This document shows, one piece after another, positions 1-8,863 of a DNA stretch of 64,000 bases. A program made the translations under genes and the position numbers. The notes under the pieces were generated by a model. The model saw only the letters and a program-made list of their open reading frames with translations, was not told the DNA's origin and searched no databases. Source of the stretch: Skermania piniformis. GTDB taxonomy: Bacteria > Actinomycetota > Actinomycetes > Mycobacteriales > Mycobacteriaceae. Where the stretch lies: positions 496,001-560,000 of the forward strand of contig NZ_CP079105.1 of the NCBI RefSeq assembly GCF_019285775.1, read 5' to 3'. Numbering within the stretch: position 1 is the stretch's first letter; every line of letters starts with the position of its first letter.

Positions 1-1458
1 CACCGGCATCGGGCCGACGTCCGCGCGTTTGCGGAACAGCACGTCGGTCGACTCGTCGATCAGCGCGGCCGGAGTGCTGGCCGCGTAAACACCCTCCGGT
101 GCGTCGGCCCGCGACCGCCAGAACGCCTTGGTCCAGATCCGCGCTACCACATACAGCGTCAGCAGGCTGGTCAGTACGCTGCCGATCACCAGCAGCCAAG
201 CCAGCACGCTGCCGGCCTGTACCCCGGCCTCCAGCAACACCACCTTGCCGATGAAACCGGAGAACGGTGGGATGCCGCCCAGGTTCAACGCCGGAATCAG
301 GAACAGCGCCGCCAACGCCGGGCTGACCGTCGCCAGGCCGCCGAGGCGGCGCAACGATGCCGACCCGGCCTGCCGTTCGATCAATCCGACCACCAGGAAC
401 AACGTCGTCTGCACCAGGATGTGGTGCGCCACGTAGAACATCGCCCCGGACAGGCCCGTGCGGCTGGCCAGCGCGATCCCGAACACCATGTAGCCGATGT
501 GCGATACCAGGGTGAACGACAGCAGCCGCTTGATGTCGCTCTGCGCGATCGCGCCCAGGATGCCGACCAGCATGGTGAGCAGGCCACACACCAGCAACAC
601 CTGGTTCAGCAGCCGGTCCGCGTCGTCGCAGCCCGCGCTCGTGCTACAGGTCCCGCCGGCGAACAGGCTGTGGGTGCGGATGATCGCATACACCCCGACC
701 TTCGTGAGCAACCCGGCGAATACCGCGGTGACCGGCGCAGGCGCGATCGGGTAGGAGTCGGGCAGCCAGTTGGCCAGCGGGAACACCGCCGCCTTGATCC
801 CGAAAGCGACCAGCAGCACCGCGAAGACCGCGGTCCGCACCCCGTCCGGTACCCCGTCCAACCGCTGCGCGAGCTGGGCCAGATTCAGCGTGCCGGTGGC
901 ACCGTAGGCGAGTGCGATGCCGATCAGGAAGATCAACGAGGACACCATCGCGACCAGCGTGTACGACGTCCCGGCCCGCACCCGGTCGGCGCTGGCGCCG
1001 AGGGTGAGCAGCACGAACGAGGCGGCCAGCAGCACCTCGAAACCGACGAACAAGTTGAACAGGTCGCCGGCCAGGAAGGCGTTGCAGATACCTGCTGTGA
1101 GCACCAGGTAGGTCGGCAGGAAGATGGACGTCGGCTGCCGTTCGGTGCCGTCCCGCACGCCCTGACCGACCGCGTACACCATCACCGCGAGCAGCACGAT
1201 CGCCGACACCAGCAGCATCAGCGCGGCCAGCCGATCCACCACCAGACTGATCCCCAGCGGCGCCACCCAGCCACCGACCTGGACCGCCGTGGTGCCGTCG
1301 CGGTCGGCCAGATACAGCAACGTCGCACACACCACCGTCACCGCGATCAGCGCGGAGATCGTGATCGCTCGCTGCACGGTCGGGCGGCGGCCGCCGACCA
1401 GTGTCGCGGCGGCGGCGAGCAGGGGGATCAGCACCGGCAGCGGCGCCAGCCAGCTCAT
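1..1458 (-). CDS. mrpD: Mrp Na+/H+ antiporter subunit D (partial, runs off left edge)
   Basis: This is a proton-translocating subunit of the multisubunit Mrp cation/proton antiporter in the plasma membrane, homologous to NuoM/NuoN. It reads from an ATG at 1458 for 486 codons without a stop, so the C-terminus lies outside the window. The translation begins MSWLAPLPVLIPLLAAAATL and is almost continuously hydrophobic, with the family's LFNLFVGFE segment and the GIKAAVFPLANWLPDSYP segment that carries a transport lysine. The start overlaps the mrpC stop (ATGA), so translation is coupled. Subunits E, F and G are expected beyond the left edge. The family assignment is secure; the ion specificity is inferred. 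Confidence 0.93.
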   Translation of the reverse strand, partial: MSWLAPLPVLIPLLAAAATLVGGRRPTVQRAITISALIAVTVVCATLLYLADRDGTTAVQVGGWVAPLGISLVVDRLAALMLLVSAIVLLAVMVYAVGQGVRDGTERQPTSIFLPTYLVLTAGICNAFLAGDLFNLFVGFEVLLAASFVLLTLGASADRVRAGTSYTLVAMVSSLIFLIGIALAYGATGTLNLAQLAQRLDGVPDGVRTAVFAVLLVAFGIKAAVFPLANWLPDSYPIAPAPVTAVFAGLLTKVGVYAIIRTHSLFAGGTCSTSAGCDDADRLLNQVLLVCGLLTMLVGILGAIAQSDIKRLLSFTLVSHIGYMVFGIALASRTGLSGAMFYVAHHILVQTTLFLVVGLIERQAGSASLRRLGGLATVSPALAALFLIPALNLGGIPPFSGFIGKVVLLEAGVQAGSVLAWLLVIGSVLTSLLTLYVVARIWTKAFWRSRADAPEGVYAASTPAALIDESTDVLFRKRADVGPMPV

Positions 1459-1979
1459 CTCGACTCCCCGTGCAGCTCGTCGTAGCACTCGACGTCTTCC
1501 GGATCGGGCAGTTCGTCGAGCGGAAGCGGATTGCCTTGTGCGTCGAAGGCGTCGCCTTCCGGGCTGGGCGCGCCGGTCACCGGGTCGTCGGACAGGTCCT
1601 GGTCCGGCGCGTCCGCCCGGGACCACTGCGTCGCGACCCGGACGTCTTCCGGGTCGTCGTCGACGCCGTCGCGCCCGGTCAGCGTGTACGAGCGGTAGGC
1701 GAGGGCGAGCACGAACGCCGACAATCCCATGGTGATCACGATCGCGGTCAGGATCATCGCCTGGGCCAGCGGATCGGCCATCTGCGCCGGCTCGGCACCG
1801 CGGCCGACGATCGGCGGTGCGCCGGCCCGGCCGCCGACCGCGATGATCAGCAGGTTCACCCCGTTTCCGCAGGCGATGATGCCGAGCAGCATGGTGATGA
1901 TCGACCGTTCCAGGATCAGGTAGACCCCGACCGCGAGCAGCATCCCGACGAGGATCAGCAGCGTCGCATCGATACTCAT
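1455..1979 (-). CDS. mrpC: Mrp Na+/H+ antiporter subunit C
   Basis: This small NuoK-like membrane subunit of the Mrp antiporter has 174 residues. Residues 1-110 hold three transmembrane helices with the typical ILERSIITMLLGIIACGNGVNLLI-type region. The last ~60 residues form a hydrophilic, strongly acidic cytoplasmic tail rich in Asp, Glu and Pro, which is longer than in many homologues (about 110-130 residues in the family). It overlaps mrpA upstream and mrpD downstream by 4 nt each, which indicates one translationally coupled operon. Confidence 0.93.
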   Translation of the reverse strand: MSIDATLLILVGMLLAVGVYLILERSIITMLLGIIACGNGVNLLIIAVGGRAGAPPIVGRGAEPAQMADPLAQAMILTAIVITMGLSAFVLALAYRSYTLTGRDGVDDDPEDVRVATQWSRADAPDQDLSDDPVTGAPSPEGDAFDAQGNPLPLDELPDPEDVECYDELHGESR

Positions 1980-4789
1980 TGTTTCGTCTCCAACCGGGCG
2001 CCCAGGCTGCGCAACACGTCCAGCACCAGGCCGACCACGATGAGGTAGACCCCGAGGTCGAAGAACAGCGCGGTGACCAGCTTCACCGAGCCGATCAGCG
2101 GTAGCTCGAACTCCAGCGTGCTCGACGACAGCACCGGCGCGCCCAGCAGCAACGACACCGCCGCGGTGCCGGCCGCACAGATCAGCCCGGCGCCGAGGAT
2201 CTGGCCGGCGTCCACCGGCAACGCCTCGCCCAGCTCGTAGCGTCCGCCCGCCAGGTATCGCAGTACCAGCGCCAACCCCGCGGTGAGTCCACCGGCGAAA
2301 CCGCCGCCCGGGGCGTTGTGTCCGGCGAAGAAGAAGTACGCCGACAGCACCATGATCGTCGGGAACAGCAGCCGGGTGGTCACCTCGACGACCAGGGAGC
2401 GGTACCGCGGGTCGAGCAGCGCGCCGGCCCGCAGCCAGGGGATCTCGTCACCGTCGGACGGCGGGCTCTGCGCATCGGTGACCCGTGGTGCGAGGCCGAA
2501 CCGACGGCTGCGGAACACCAGCGAGGCGACGCCGGTGGCGGCCACCAGCAGCACGGATATCTCGCCGAGGGTGTCCCAGGCGCGGATGTCGACCAGCAGT
2601 ACGTTGACCACGTTCTTGCCGTTGCCCAGGTGGTAGGCCGCGTCCGGCAGCTGCAGCGCGATCGGCGAGTCGTGCCGGGCCGCCGTGGCGAAGATCGCGA
2701 GCACCGGGACGCACACCCCGACCGTGATCGCCAGCAGGGCGCGCGGCACCTTGTGTCCGGCGATCGACTTCGGGTTCAGCTCGGCCGGAAACTTGCGCAG
2801 CACCAAGACGAAGATCACCAGGGTCAGCGTTTCCACCAGAAACTGGGTCAACGCCAGGTCGGGCGCGCCGTGCAGGGCGAACAGGACGCCGCAGCCGTAG
2901 CCGGTGATTCCGATACACAACACCGCCGCGAGCCGTTGCCGGAGCACCGTCGCGGCCAGCGCCGCGGCCAGGATCAGCACCCCGACCGCGGGTTGTACCG
3001 GGCTGTCCCACCGACGCAGCTCCAGCTCGTGCGGGCGATCGCCGAGCAGCAGGACGACGGACGGCAGGGTCACCGTGGTGACCAAGATGGTTGCCTGGGT
3101 GAGTGCCACCGACCCCCGCTGGGTGGTGCTGGTCATCTGCAACGAGATCAGGTCCAGCGCACTCAGGACGGCGTCGTAGGCCCGGTCGGCATTGCCGATC
3201 CGCAGCCGACGGGCCGAGAACCGGCGAATCCGGTCGGCGCTCAGGTAGATCGCGCAGCCGCCGGCGACGGCGAGCACGGTGAGTCCCAGCGGGAGTCCGA
3301 AGCCGTGCCAGAGGCCGAGGTGATAGTCCCCGGATCCGGGCAGGGTCCGGGCATACGGTTCCACCAGCCGGCCCACCCAGGGCGCCGCGATCCCGGCGGC
3401 GAGCCCGCCCGCGGCGAGCAAGGCCGGCACGGTCAGGAACAGCGTGCCGGGCCGGTGCATGGTGGCGACCGGACCGGTGGGCTGGGACCGGTGTTTATCA
3501 CCGAAGCTGTCCACGATCAGCCGCACGCTGTACCCGACGGTCAACGTCGAGCCCAGCACCACCGCCGCCAGCGTTGCGATGTCTGCCAGGTTCGGCGATG
3601 TCGGTGCGAGCGCGGCCAGCCCGGCCTCCTTGGCGACGAAGCCGAGCGTCGGTGGCAGTCCGGCCATGCTGAACGCCGCCACCGTCGCGGTGATCGCCAG
3701 GGCGGGCGCCCGCCGCCCGAGATAGGCGAGTTTGCGCAGGTCCCGGGTCCCGGTCGTGTGGTCGATGATGCCGACCACCATGAACAGGGCCGCCTTGAAC
3801 ATCGCGTGTGCCAGCATCAGCGACACCCCGGCCAGAGCCGCATCGTGCGTGCCGCTGCCGACCAGCACGATGAGCAGCCCGAGCTGGCTGACCGTGCCGA
3901 ACGCCAAGATCAGCTTCAGGTCGTAGGCCTGCAGTGCCCGCCAGCCGCCGAGTAACAGCGAGGCACAACCGAGCACGACGACGGTCGGTTGCCAGGCCGG
4001 CGTGTGTGCGAAGCCGGGGGCCAGCCGGGCCACCAGATAGACGCCGGCTTTCACCATCGCCGCGGCGTGCAGGTAAGCGCTGACCGGAGTGGGGGCGGCC
4101 ATCGCGCCGGGCAGCCAGAAGTGCATCGGCACCACCGCGGACTTGCTCAGGGCACCGACCAGGATCGCGACGACGGCGACGTCGACCAGGCGGCCGGACG
4201 GCGGGTTCGCCACCAGATCGGAGAGCAGGTAGCTGCCGCCGGCCTCGCCGAGCATGATGATGCCGACCAGCATTGCCAGCCCGCCGGCGGTGGTGACCAG
4301 TAATGCCTGGGTGGCGGCCCGGCGGCTGGTGGCGCGCTCGGCGTAGTGCCCGACCAGTAGGAACGACAGCGCGCTGGTCAGTTCCCAGAAGGTGTACAGC
4401 ACCAGCAGGTTGTCACTGGTGACCAAGCCGAACATGACGCCCGCGAAGGCGACCAGCTCGGCGGCGAACCGGCCCAGCCGGGGCTCGTCGTCGGTGAAGT
4501 AGCGGGCGCAGTAGATCAGGATGAGCGCGCCGATGCCGAGCACCAGCAGCGCCATGATCGCGGCCAGCCGGTCGAGCCGCAGCGTGAGATCCATCCCGAT
4601 CTCGGGCGCCCACGGCAGGTTTTCCCGGCGGTCTTCGCTCGGCTGCCCCGTGCCCCAGTTGGCCAGCACCCAGCCCAGACAACCGGCCGGCACCAGGGCG
4701 AGGAGCAGGAAGCCGTTACGGCCGAATCGGCGGATACACAACGGGGCAGCCAGCGCCGCAAGGGCAAGAGCTACCAGGATGGCGAGCAC
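1976..4789 (-). CDS. mrpA: Mrp Na+/H+ antiporter subunit A fused to an MnhB-like domain
   Basis: This is the large proton-channel subunit of the Mrp antiporter, 937 residues and highly hydrophobic. The first ~500 residues are NuoL/MrpA-like, including VGALSKSAVVPMHFWLPGAM with its conserved lysine. A MrpA C-terminal region follows (APDLALTQFLVETLTLVIFV), and the last ~130 residues match subunit B (AYFFFAGHNAPGGGFAGGL), so A and B are fused. The start is a GTG at 4789, 3 nt after the stop of the upstream membrane-protein gene, so that gene probably belongs to the same transcript. Fused A-B forms are known in actinobacteria. Confidence 0.94.
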   Translation of the reverse strand: MLAILVALALAALAAPLCIRRFGRNGFLLLALVPAGCLGWVLANWGTGQPSEDRRENLPWAPEIGMDLTLRLDRLAAIMALLVLGIGALILIYCARYFTDDEPRLGRFAAELVAFAGVMFGLVTSDNLLVLYTFWELTSALSFLLVGHYAERATSRRAATQALLVTTAGGLAMLVGIIMLGEAGGSYLLSDLVANPPSGRLVDVAVVAILVGALSKSAVVPMHFWLPGAMAAPTPVSAYLHAAAMVKAGVYLVARLAPGFAHTPAWQPTVVVLGCASLLLGGWRALQAYDLKLILAFGTVSQLGLLIVLVGSGTHDAALAGVSLMLAHAMFKAALFMVVGIIDHTTGTRDLRKLAYLGRRAPALAITATVAAFSMAGLPPTLGFVAKEAGLAALAPTSPNLADIATLAAVVLGSTLTVGYSVRLIVDSFGDKHRSQPTGPVATMHRPGTLFLTVPALLAAGGLAAGIAAPWVGRLVEPYARTLPGSGDYHLGLWHGFGLPLGLTVLAVAGGCAIYLSADRIRRFSARRLRIGNADRAYDAVLSALDLISLQMTSTTQRGSVALTQATILVTTVTLPSVVLLLGDRPHELELRRWDSPVQPAVGVLILAAALAATVLRQRLAAVLCIGITGYGCGVLFALHGAPDLALTQFLVETLTLVIFVLVLRKFPAELNPKSIAGHKVPRALLAITVGVCVPVLAIFATAARHDSPIALQLPDAAYHLGNGKNVVNVLLVDIRAWDTLGEISVLLVAATGVASLVFRSRRFGLAPRVTDAQSPPSDGDEIPWLRAGALLDPRYRSLVVEVTTRLLFPTIMVLSAYFFFAGHNAPGGGFAGGLTAGLALVLRYLAGGRYELGEALPVDAGQILGAGLICAAGTAAVSLLLGAPVLSSSTLEFELPLIGSVKLVTALFFDLGVYLIVVGLVLDVLRSLGARLETKQ

Positions 4790-4792
4790 GGA

Positions 4793-6226
4793 TCACTCCG
4801 TCACGGTCGGCGGGGTGCTGGGTCTGCGATCGTACTGGGTGCGCCGTCGTAACGCCGACCAGCCGCAGTAGACGATCAGTACCAGCAGGCACAGCGAGCC
4901 GAACCGGATGCCGACCGGCCAGGGCAGTGCAACATAGCCCTGTAGTGCCAGGGAGGCCGGTGGTACCAGGGAGTCTGCCGGTGTTGTCGGCCCGATCTCG
5001 GCGGCCGGGCGATAGACCACCAGCGCGTGGGTGGCGAAGAACCCGGCGAACAGCACGGACAGCGGCGCGATCACGCCCAGGCCGAGAGCGGCCACCGGGA
5101 TCTGCACCGGCAATGCTGCGCCGAGCACCAGTCCGGCGCCGATCCCGGCGACCGCGAGCCGGGCCGCCAGCAGCGGCCCGGCGGTGCCGAAAGCCGGATC
5201 CAGGACGCCGAGCAGCGGGACGAGCGCGAGCAGTGCCAGCCCGGTCGGTGCGGCTGTGTGGATGTGCCGGCGGGCGAGCGCAAGACCGGCGGCCGGCGTG
5301 AGCAGGCCGATCGCGACCAGACCGAGCGCGGTTCCGACCGACCGAGGCACCGTCAGCGAGATCACCACCGGCATCAGACCTGCGGTGGCCGCGACGGTGA
5401 GCGGTACGAAACGTCGGTCGGTGGCGGGCGCGTGCCGCGCGCACCACTCGGTGCCGAGGACGACGCCGGCCAACCCGACGAGGCTGATCGTGACGAACGA
5501 TCCCGGCGTCGCGCCGTTGCCGAGCCAGCCGCCGACCAGCCAGCTGACCCCGCCGAGGCCGAGCGCGCCGCCGAGCGCGTATCGACCGCTGCCGGGACTG
5601 TCGGGACTGTCTGCCCTGCCGGGACGGTCCGGTCCGGTGCGGCTCCGCCAGGCCGCCGCGCCGTCGCCGACCGCCGCCAGGGCCGCCGGAAGCATCCGGG
5701 ACACCGTGCCGTCGACTGCGTACATCCACGGCATCGCCGTCGCCCAACCGCCCAGCACTCCCCACACCAGCAGCGGCCGTGCCGATCGATGCGACCAACC
5801 GGCGGCCGTGGCGCAGCCCAGGATCAGTCCGGCGGCGATGCTGCCGATCGATCGCAACAGGTCGGGGTGTCGGTCCGGGGCGAGTGAAAGTGCCAGCTCG
5901 ATCAGGCACAGCATCCCCGCCGCGACCCCGGCGACGGCCCAGCTGGTCCGCGGCGCGGCGCGGCGGGACAGTACGGCCGACCCGATCGCGACCAGCAGGG
6001 CCAGCGTGCCGCGGCTGAGCGTGTCGGTGAACCAGTAGCCCGGCAGTGCCGCCCAGCGCAGGTCGACGTCGGCCAGCGAAATACCGGCGACCCAGCCGGC
6101 GCTCAGTGCCGCCGTGGTGACGGGGAGATCGATCGGGGTACTCGCGGGACCGGCCACCGCGAGCCGGACGCTACTCGGTCGGTCGCAGCGCATTCGGCAC
6201 ATGACGTGGTCGTCGGATGATGGCAA
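4793..6226 (-). CDS. Polytopic membrane protein of unknown function (downstream paralogue)
   Basis: The 477-residue protein has about 12 hydrophobic segments and a short basic tail. I do not recognise the family. It aligns along its length with the protein encoded at 6171-7481: both share a VLGTEW motif near the middle, an LLALVPL motif, then a GPLLA(I/A)R(I/L)AV-GIGAGL-like segment and a P-VAALG segment. The pair therefore arose by tandem duplication. The ATG at 6226 overlaps the upstream gene by 56 nt; ATGs at 6202 or 6193 are alternatives and would remove a Cys/Arg-rich leader. It ends 3 nt before mrpA, so a role linked to the Mrp antiporter is a reasonable inference. Confidence 0.75.
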   Translation of the reverse strand: MPSSDDHVMCRMRCDRPSSVRLAVAGPASTPIDLPVTTAALSAGWVAGISLADVDLRWAALPGYWFTDTLSRGTLALLVAIGSAVLSRRAAPRTSWAVAGVAAGMLCLIELALSLAPDRHPDLLRSIGSIAAGLILGCATAAGWSHRSARPLLVWGVLGGWATAMPWMYAVDGTVSRMLPAALAAVGDGAAAWRSRTGPDRPGRADSPDSPGSGRYALGGALGLGGVSWLVGGWLGNGATPGSFVTISLVGLAGVVLGTEWCARHAPATDRRFVPLTVAATAGLMPVVISLTVPRSVGTALGLVAIGLLTPAAGLALARRHIHTAAPTGLALLALVPLLGVLDPAFGTAGPLLAARLAVAGIGAGLVLGAALPVQIPVAALGLGVIAPLSVLFAGFFATHALVVYRPAAEIGPTTPADSLVPPASLALQGYVALPWPVGIRFGSLCLLVLIVYCGWSALRRRTQYDRRPSTPPTVTE

Positions 6227-7481
6227 CCCCGGCGTAGCCGATGATCAGCACCATGGCCAGTGCGGCAATCCGGTAACGATGCGGCTCGAGCAGAAGGTGC
6301 CATTCGACGATCCCCGAGGGTGGGCTCGCGGTGAGTTGGGTGTACGAGGGAGGTCTGTCGGTCGTCCCGAACCTGCTACCGAACAGCAGAGTGAACAGTG
6401 TTGCCAGCGCGCCGGCGCCGGCGAAGCCGAGCGCAGCGACCGGCGCTTGGCTGGGGAAGGTCGAGGCGATCGTCAATCCGGCGCCGACCCCCACGACCGC
6501 GATCCGGATCGCGAGGAGGGGCCCGTCCTGGCCGGTTTCAGGCAGCAACAAGCCGGCCAACGGCACCAGCGCGAGTAAGCCGAGTCCGACCGAGAGCAGC
6601 GGTCGGACGCTCGCGGCGCGGACCCCGATCACCACCGCGACGATGCCGACCGCGATCAACCACTCGGCGGAGATCCGCTGCGGCGGGCCGGCCGCTGCAG
6701 CCAGCACCGGGCTTGCGCCGGCGGCCACCGCAAGCGTGGCGGGCAGAAAACCGCCGTCGGACGGGGCGGCCAACCGCCGCGCCCACTCGGTGCCGAGCAC
6801 GACCAGTACCAGGCCGAACAGGGCAACCGCCGGCATCACGCGGCTCGACCGAGCCCCCGCCGTGCTGCTCCAGGCACCGTACAGCCAGATCAGAATCGTG
6901 AGCGCCGCTGCCGCGGGCAGCACCAGTTGCACGGTCGCCGGATTCGGCCGAGGAATCCGGAACGCGGAGTCCGCGGTCGCGGCACCGGCGATCGCAGCGA
7001 GAATCGTGACGATCGTGAGCCACGTCGGAGCGAGCACGGTGCCGCCGGAAAGCAGCCACGGCTGTGCGATCAGCGCACCGGCCACCGCGCCGATCGCGAG
7101 TGCGGACTGGGTCGGCGGCTCCCCCCACGCCGCAGCCACCGCCGACCCGAGCAGCACGCCCGCTGCGACGCTGCCCGCGATGAGAGCCGCCGCCCCCACC
7201 CCTTCGGTCGGATCGTGTCCGGCGACCCAGGTCACGGGTGCGAGCACCGCGGCACTGGCGGCGACGACAAACCATGCGGTACGTCGTGATCCGGCGCGGG
7301 CCAGCAACACCGTGGCAGTGATCGCGAACGGAAGACCCAATCCGGCACGGATCAGCGGTTCCGCGAGCCAGAAGTGCCCGATTGTCCGATGAATATGTGA
7401 GTCTGCGGTAGCCATTCCGGCCAACGTTCCGCCGGACAGCGCGCCCAGGGCCGCGGATAATGGTCGTGAGGAGACCGGCAT
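6171..7481 (-). CDS. Polytopic membrane protein of unknown function (upstream paralogue)
   Basis: The 436-residue protein is almost entirely hydrophobic, with roughly 12 predicted membrane segments and a basic C-terminal tail. No catalytic motif or known family is visible. It is the tandem paralogue of the next gene (4793-6226) and the first gene of a likely five-gene operon running into mrpA-C-D. A TAGGGT hexamer on the minus strand at 7488-7493 sits 6 nt before the ATG, so the mRNA may be leaderless. The start fits that promoter and no better start lies downstream. Confidence 0.78.
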   Translation of the reverse strand: MPVSSRPLSAALGALSGGTLAGMATADSHIHRTIGHFWLAEPLIRAGLGLPFAITATVLLARAGSRRTAWFVVAASAAVLAPVTWVAGHDPTEGVGAAALIAGSVAAGVLLGSAVAAAWGEPPTQSALAIGAVAGALIAQPWLLSGGTVLAPTWLTIVTILAAIAGAATADSAFRIPRPNPATVQLVLPAAAALTILIWLYGAWSSTAGARSSRVMPAVALFGLVLVVLGTEWARRLAAPSDGGFLPATLAVAAGASPVLAAAAGPPQRISAEWLIAVGIVAVVIGVRAASVRPLLSVGLGLLALVPLAGLLLPETGQDGPLLAIRIAVVGVGAGLTIASTFPSQAPVAALGFAGAGALATLFTLLFGSRFGTTDRPPSYTQLTASPPSGIVEWHLLLEPHRYRIAALAMVLIIGYAGVAIIRRPRHVPNALRPTE

Positions 7482-7487
7482 GTGAAG

Positions 7488-7493
7488 ACCCTA
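7488..7493 (-). promoter_or_regulatory. Candidate -10 element of a leaderless transcript (membrane protein/mrp operon)
   Basis: The minus strand reads TAGGGT, matching the actinobacterial TANNNT -10 pattern, 6 nt before the ATG at 7481. That spacing would place the transcription start at or next to the start codon. There is no purine-rich ribosome binding site between them. Confidence 0.45.
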
Positions 7494-7640
7494 GCTGTAG
7501 GATTCGGAGCTTCCCGGCCGGAATCGGCAATCGAAAGCCGGTAGCGATACAGGGTCGGGTTGAGTGGCAAAAAGCCGACCATAGGTTGGTTGACGGCTGC
7601 TAAACTACCCCCGGGTCGGGGCCGAGAAGAGAGGGACGTC

Positions 7641-7691
7641 ATGCCGCTCTGCGGTGCCCCATGTCTACTGGGATCGAGAGTCGGCGGATGA
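7641..7691 (+). CDS. 16-codon leader ORF coupled to the flavohemoglobin-like gene
   Basis: A good ribosome binding site (AGAGGGA, about 6 nt upstream) precedes an ATG that opens a 16-residue ORF, MPLCGAPCLLGSRVGG. Its TGA overlaps the ATG of the next gene at 7688 (ATGA). The downstream ATG has only a weak binding site, so translation may be coupled through this ORF. Two of the 16 residues are cysteine. Whether it is a regulatory leader peptide or a chance ORF cannot be settled from the sequence. Confidence 0.4.
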   Translation: MPLCGAPCLLGSRVGG

Positions 7692-8860
7692 CCGACATCG
7701 ATCTCGATGCGATCGAGCGCAGTTGGCCGAAGGTCGTTGCGGTGGGCGACGAGGCGACGCAGTACTTCTACTCCCACCTTTTTCTCGCGCATCCCGAGGT
7801 GCGCGACATGTTTCCGATATCGATGTCCGCGCAGCGGGACCGGTTCTTCCGGGCTCTGGGCACGATCGTCTCCGACGTCCGCAAGCACGGGACACAAACG
7901 GACTTCGTCCGTCAGTTGGGCCGCGATCACCGCCGCTACCAGACGATTCCGGAGCATTACGGCGCGGTCGAAGGTTCGTTCATCGCGACTCTGCGGCATT
8001 TCCTCGGCGCGGAGTGGACCGAGGAACTGGCGGCATCCTGGGCCGGTGCCTATCAGTTGATCGCCAACTCGATGGTCGACGCCGCCGAGGACGACGAACA
8101 CACGGCGCCGGCATGGTGGGACGCCGAGGTGCTGGCCTCGCAACGGCGCACGATCGAAGTGGCGGTACATACGATCCGGCCGACGCAGCAATACAGCTAC
8201 CAGCCCGGCCAGTCCTTCGCGCTCGAGGTGGAGAAGCGTCCCAAACTCTGGCGCTATTTTTCTCCCGCCAACGCGCCGCGGCCCGACGGTGCGATCGAGT
8301 TGCACGTGCAGGCGGTGGCCGGCGGTCAGGTGAGCGGGCTGTTTGCTCGCGCGATGCCGGTTGGCGAAAAGGTGAAGATCGGCGCGCCGGTCGGTGTTTC
8401 GTTGACCTTGCCGGTGGAGCACACCGGCGACATCGTGATGGTGGCCGGCGGCACCGGCCTGGCGCCGTTGCGGGCGTTGACCGAGCAGTTCACCAACCGG
8501 TGGCGCACCACCGGATCAGGGCCGCAGGTGCACATGTATGTCGGGGCGCGCGAGACCTGGCACCTTTACGACAGCAATTACCTCAACGCGTTGGCCAAGC
8601 AGCCCTGGTTCCACTACACACCCGTGGTCTCCGGTGACCCCAATTATCCGGGGCAGACCGGCATGGTCGGCGAGGTGGCGGCCCGAGAACGGCCGTGGTC
8701 GGATCGGCCGCAGACAGCGTTGGTATGCGGGTCGACAGCGATGGTGTCCGGGACGATCGAGGCGCTGCGCGCGACCGGATACCCGGAGGAAGCGATTCGT
8801 GTCGAGGACTTCGGCGCAATCGGATGGGATGACCACGAAGCAGCTGGGGACGGGGTGTAA
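7688..8860 (+). CDS. Flavohemoglobin-like protein (globin + FAD/NAD reductase)
   Basis: This cytoplasmic hemoprotein has an N-terminal globin domain (residues 1-135) and a ferredoxin-reductase-like FAD/NAD domain (140-375). The globin part shows FYSHLFLAHPEVRDMFP and a candidate proximal His in GRDHRRYQTIPEHY. The flavin part has RYFS in place of the usual RxYS, and the NAD part has VAGGTGLAPLRAL and a C-terminal VCGSTAMV loop. The length (390 aa) and the changed flavin motif resemble the type II flavohemoglobins of mycobacteria, such as Rv0385. NO dioxygenase activity is therefore not assured. The start at 7688 is preferred over 7661, which lacks a binding site. DivIVA follows after 3 nt. 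Confidence 0.85.
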   Translation: MTDIDLDAIERSWPKVVAVGDEATQYFYSHLFLAHPEVRDMFPISMSAQRDRFFRALGTIVSDVRKHGTQTDFVRQLGRDHRRYQTIPEHYGAVEGSFIATLRHFLGAEWTEELAASWAGAYQLIANSMVDAAEDDEHTAPAWWDAEVLASQRRTIEVAVHTIRPTQQYSYQPGQSFALEVEKRPKLWRYFSPANAPRPDGAIELHVQAVAGGQVSGLFARAMPVGEKVKIGAPVGVSLTLPVEHTGDIVMVAGGTGLAPLRALTEQFTNRWRTTGSGPQVHMYVGARETWHLYDSNYLNALAKQPWFHYTPVVSGDPNYPGQTGMVGEVAARERPWSDRPQTALVCGSTAMVSGTIEALRATGYPEEAIRVEDFGAIGWDDHEAAGDGV

Positions 8861-8863
8861 GGC

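Noticed and set aside
421..1485. Long plus-strand open frame (354 codons) opposite mrpD
   Set aside because: It is a shadow frame with Arg/Gln/Gly/His-rich composition and no recognisable domain; the minus-strand frame encodes a clear MrpD.
2318..3955. 545-codon plus-strand frame inside mrpA
   Set aside because: It lies wholly within mrpA, has low-complexity Gln/Gly/Arg composition and no binding site; it is a product of high GC.
7561..7610. TTGACG at about 7590 with TAAACT as a promoter for the flavohemoglobin-like gene
   Set aside because: The two hexamers are only about 5 nt apart, far from the ~17-nt spacing required.
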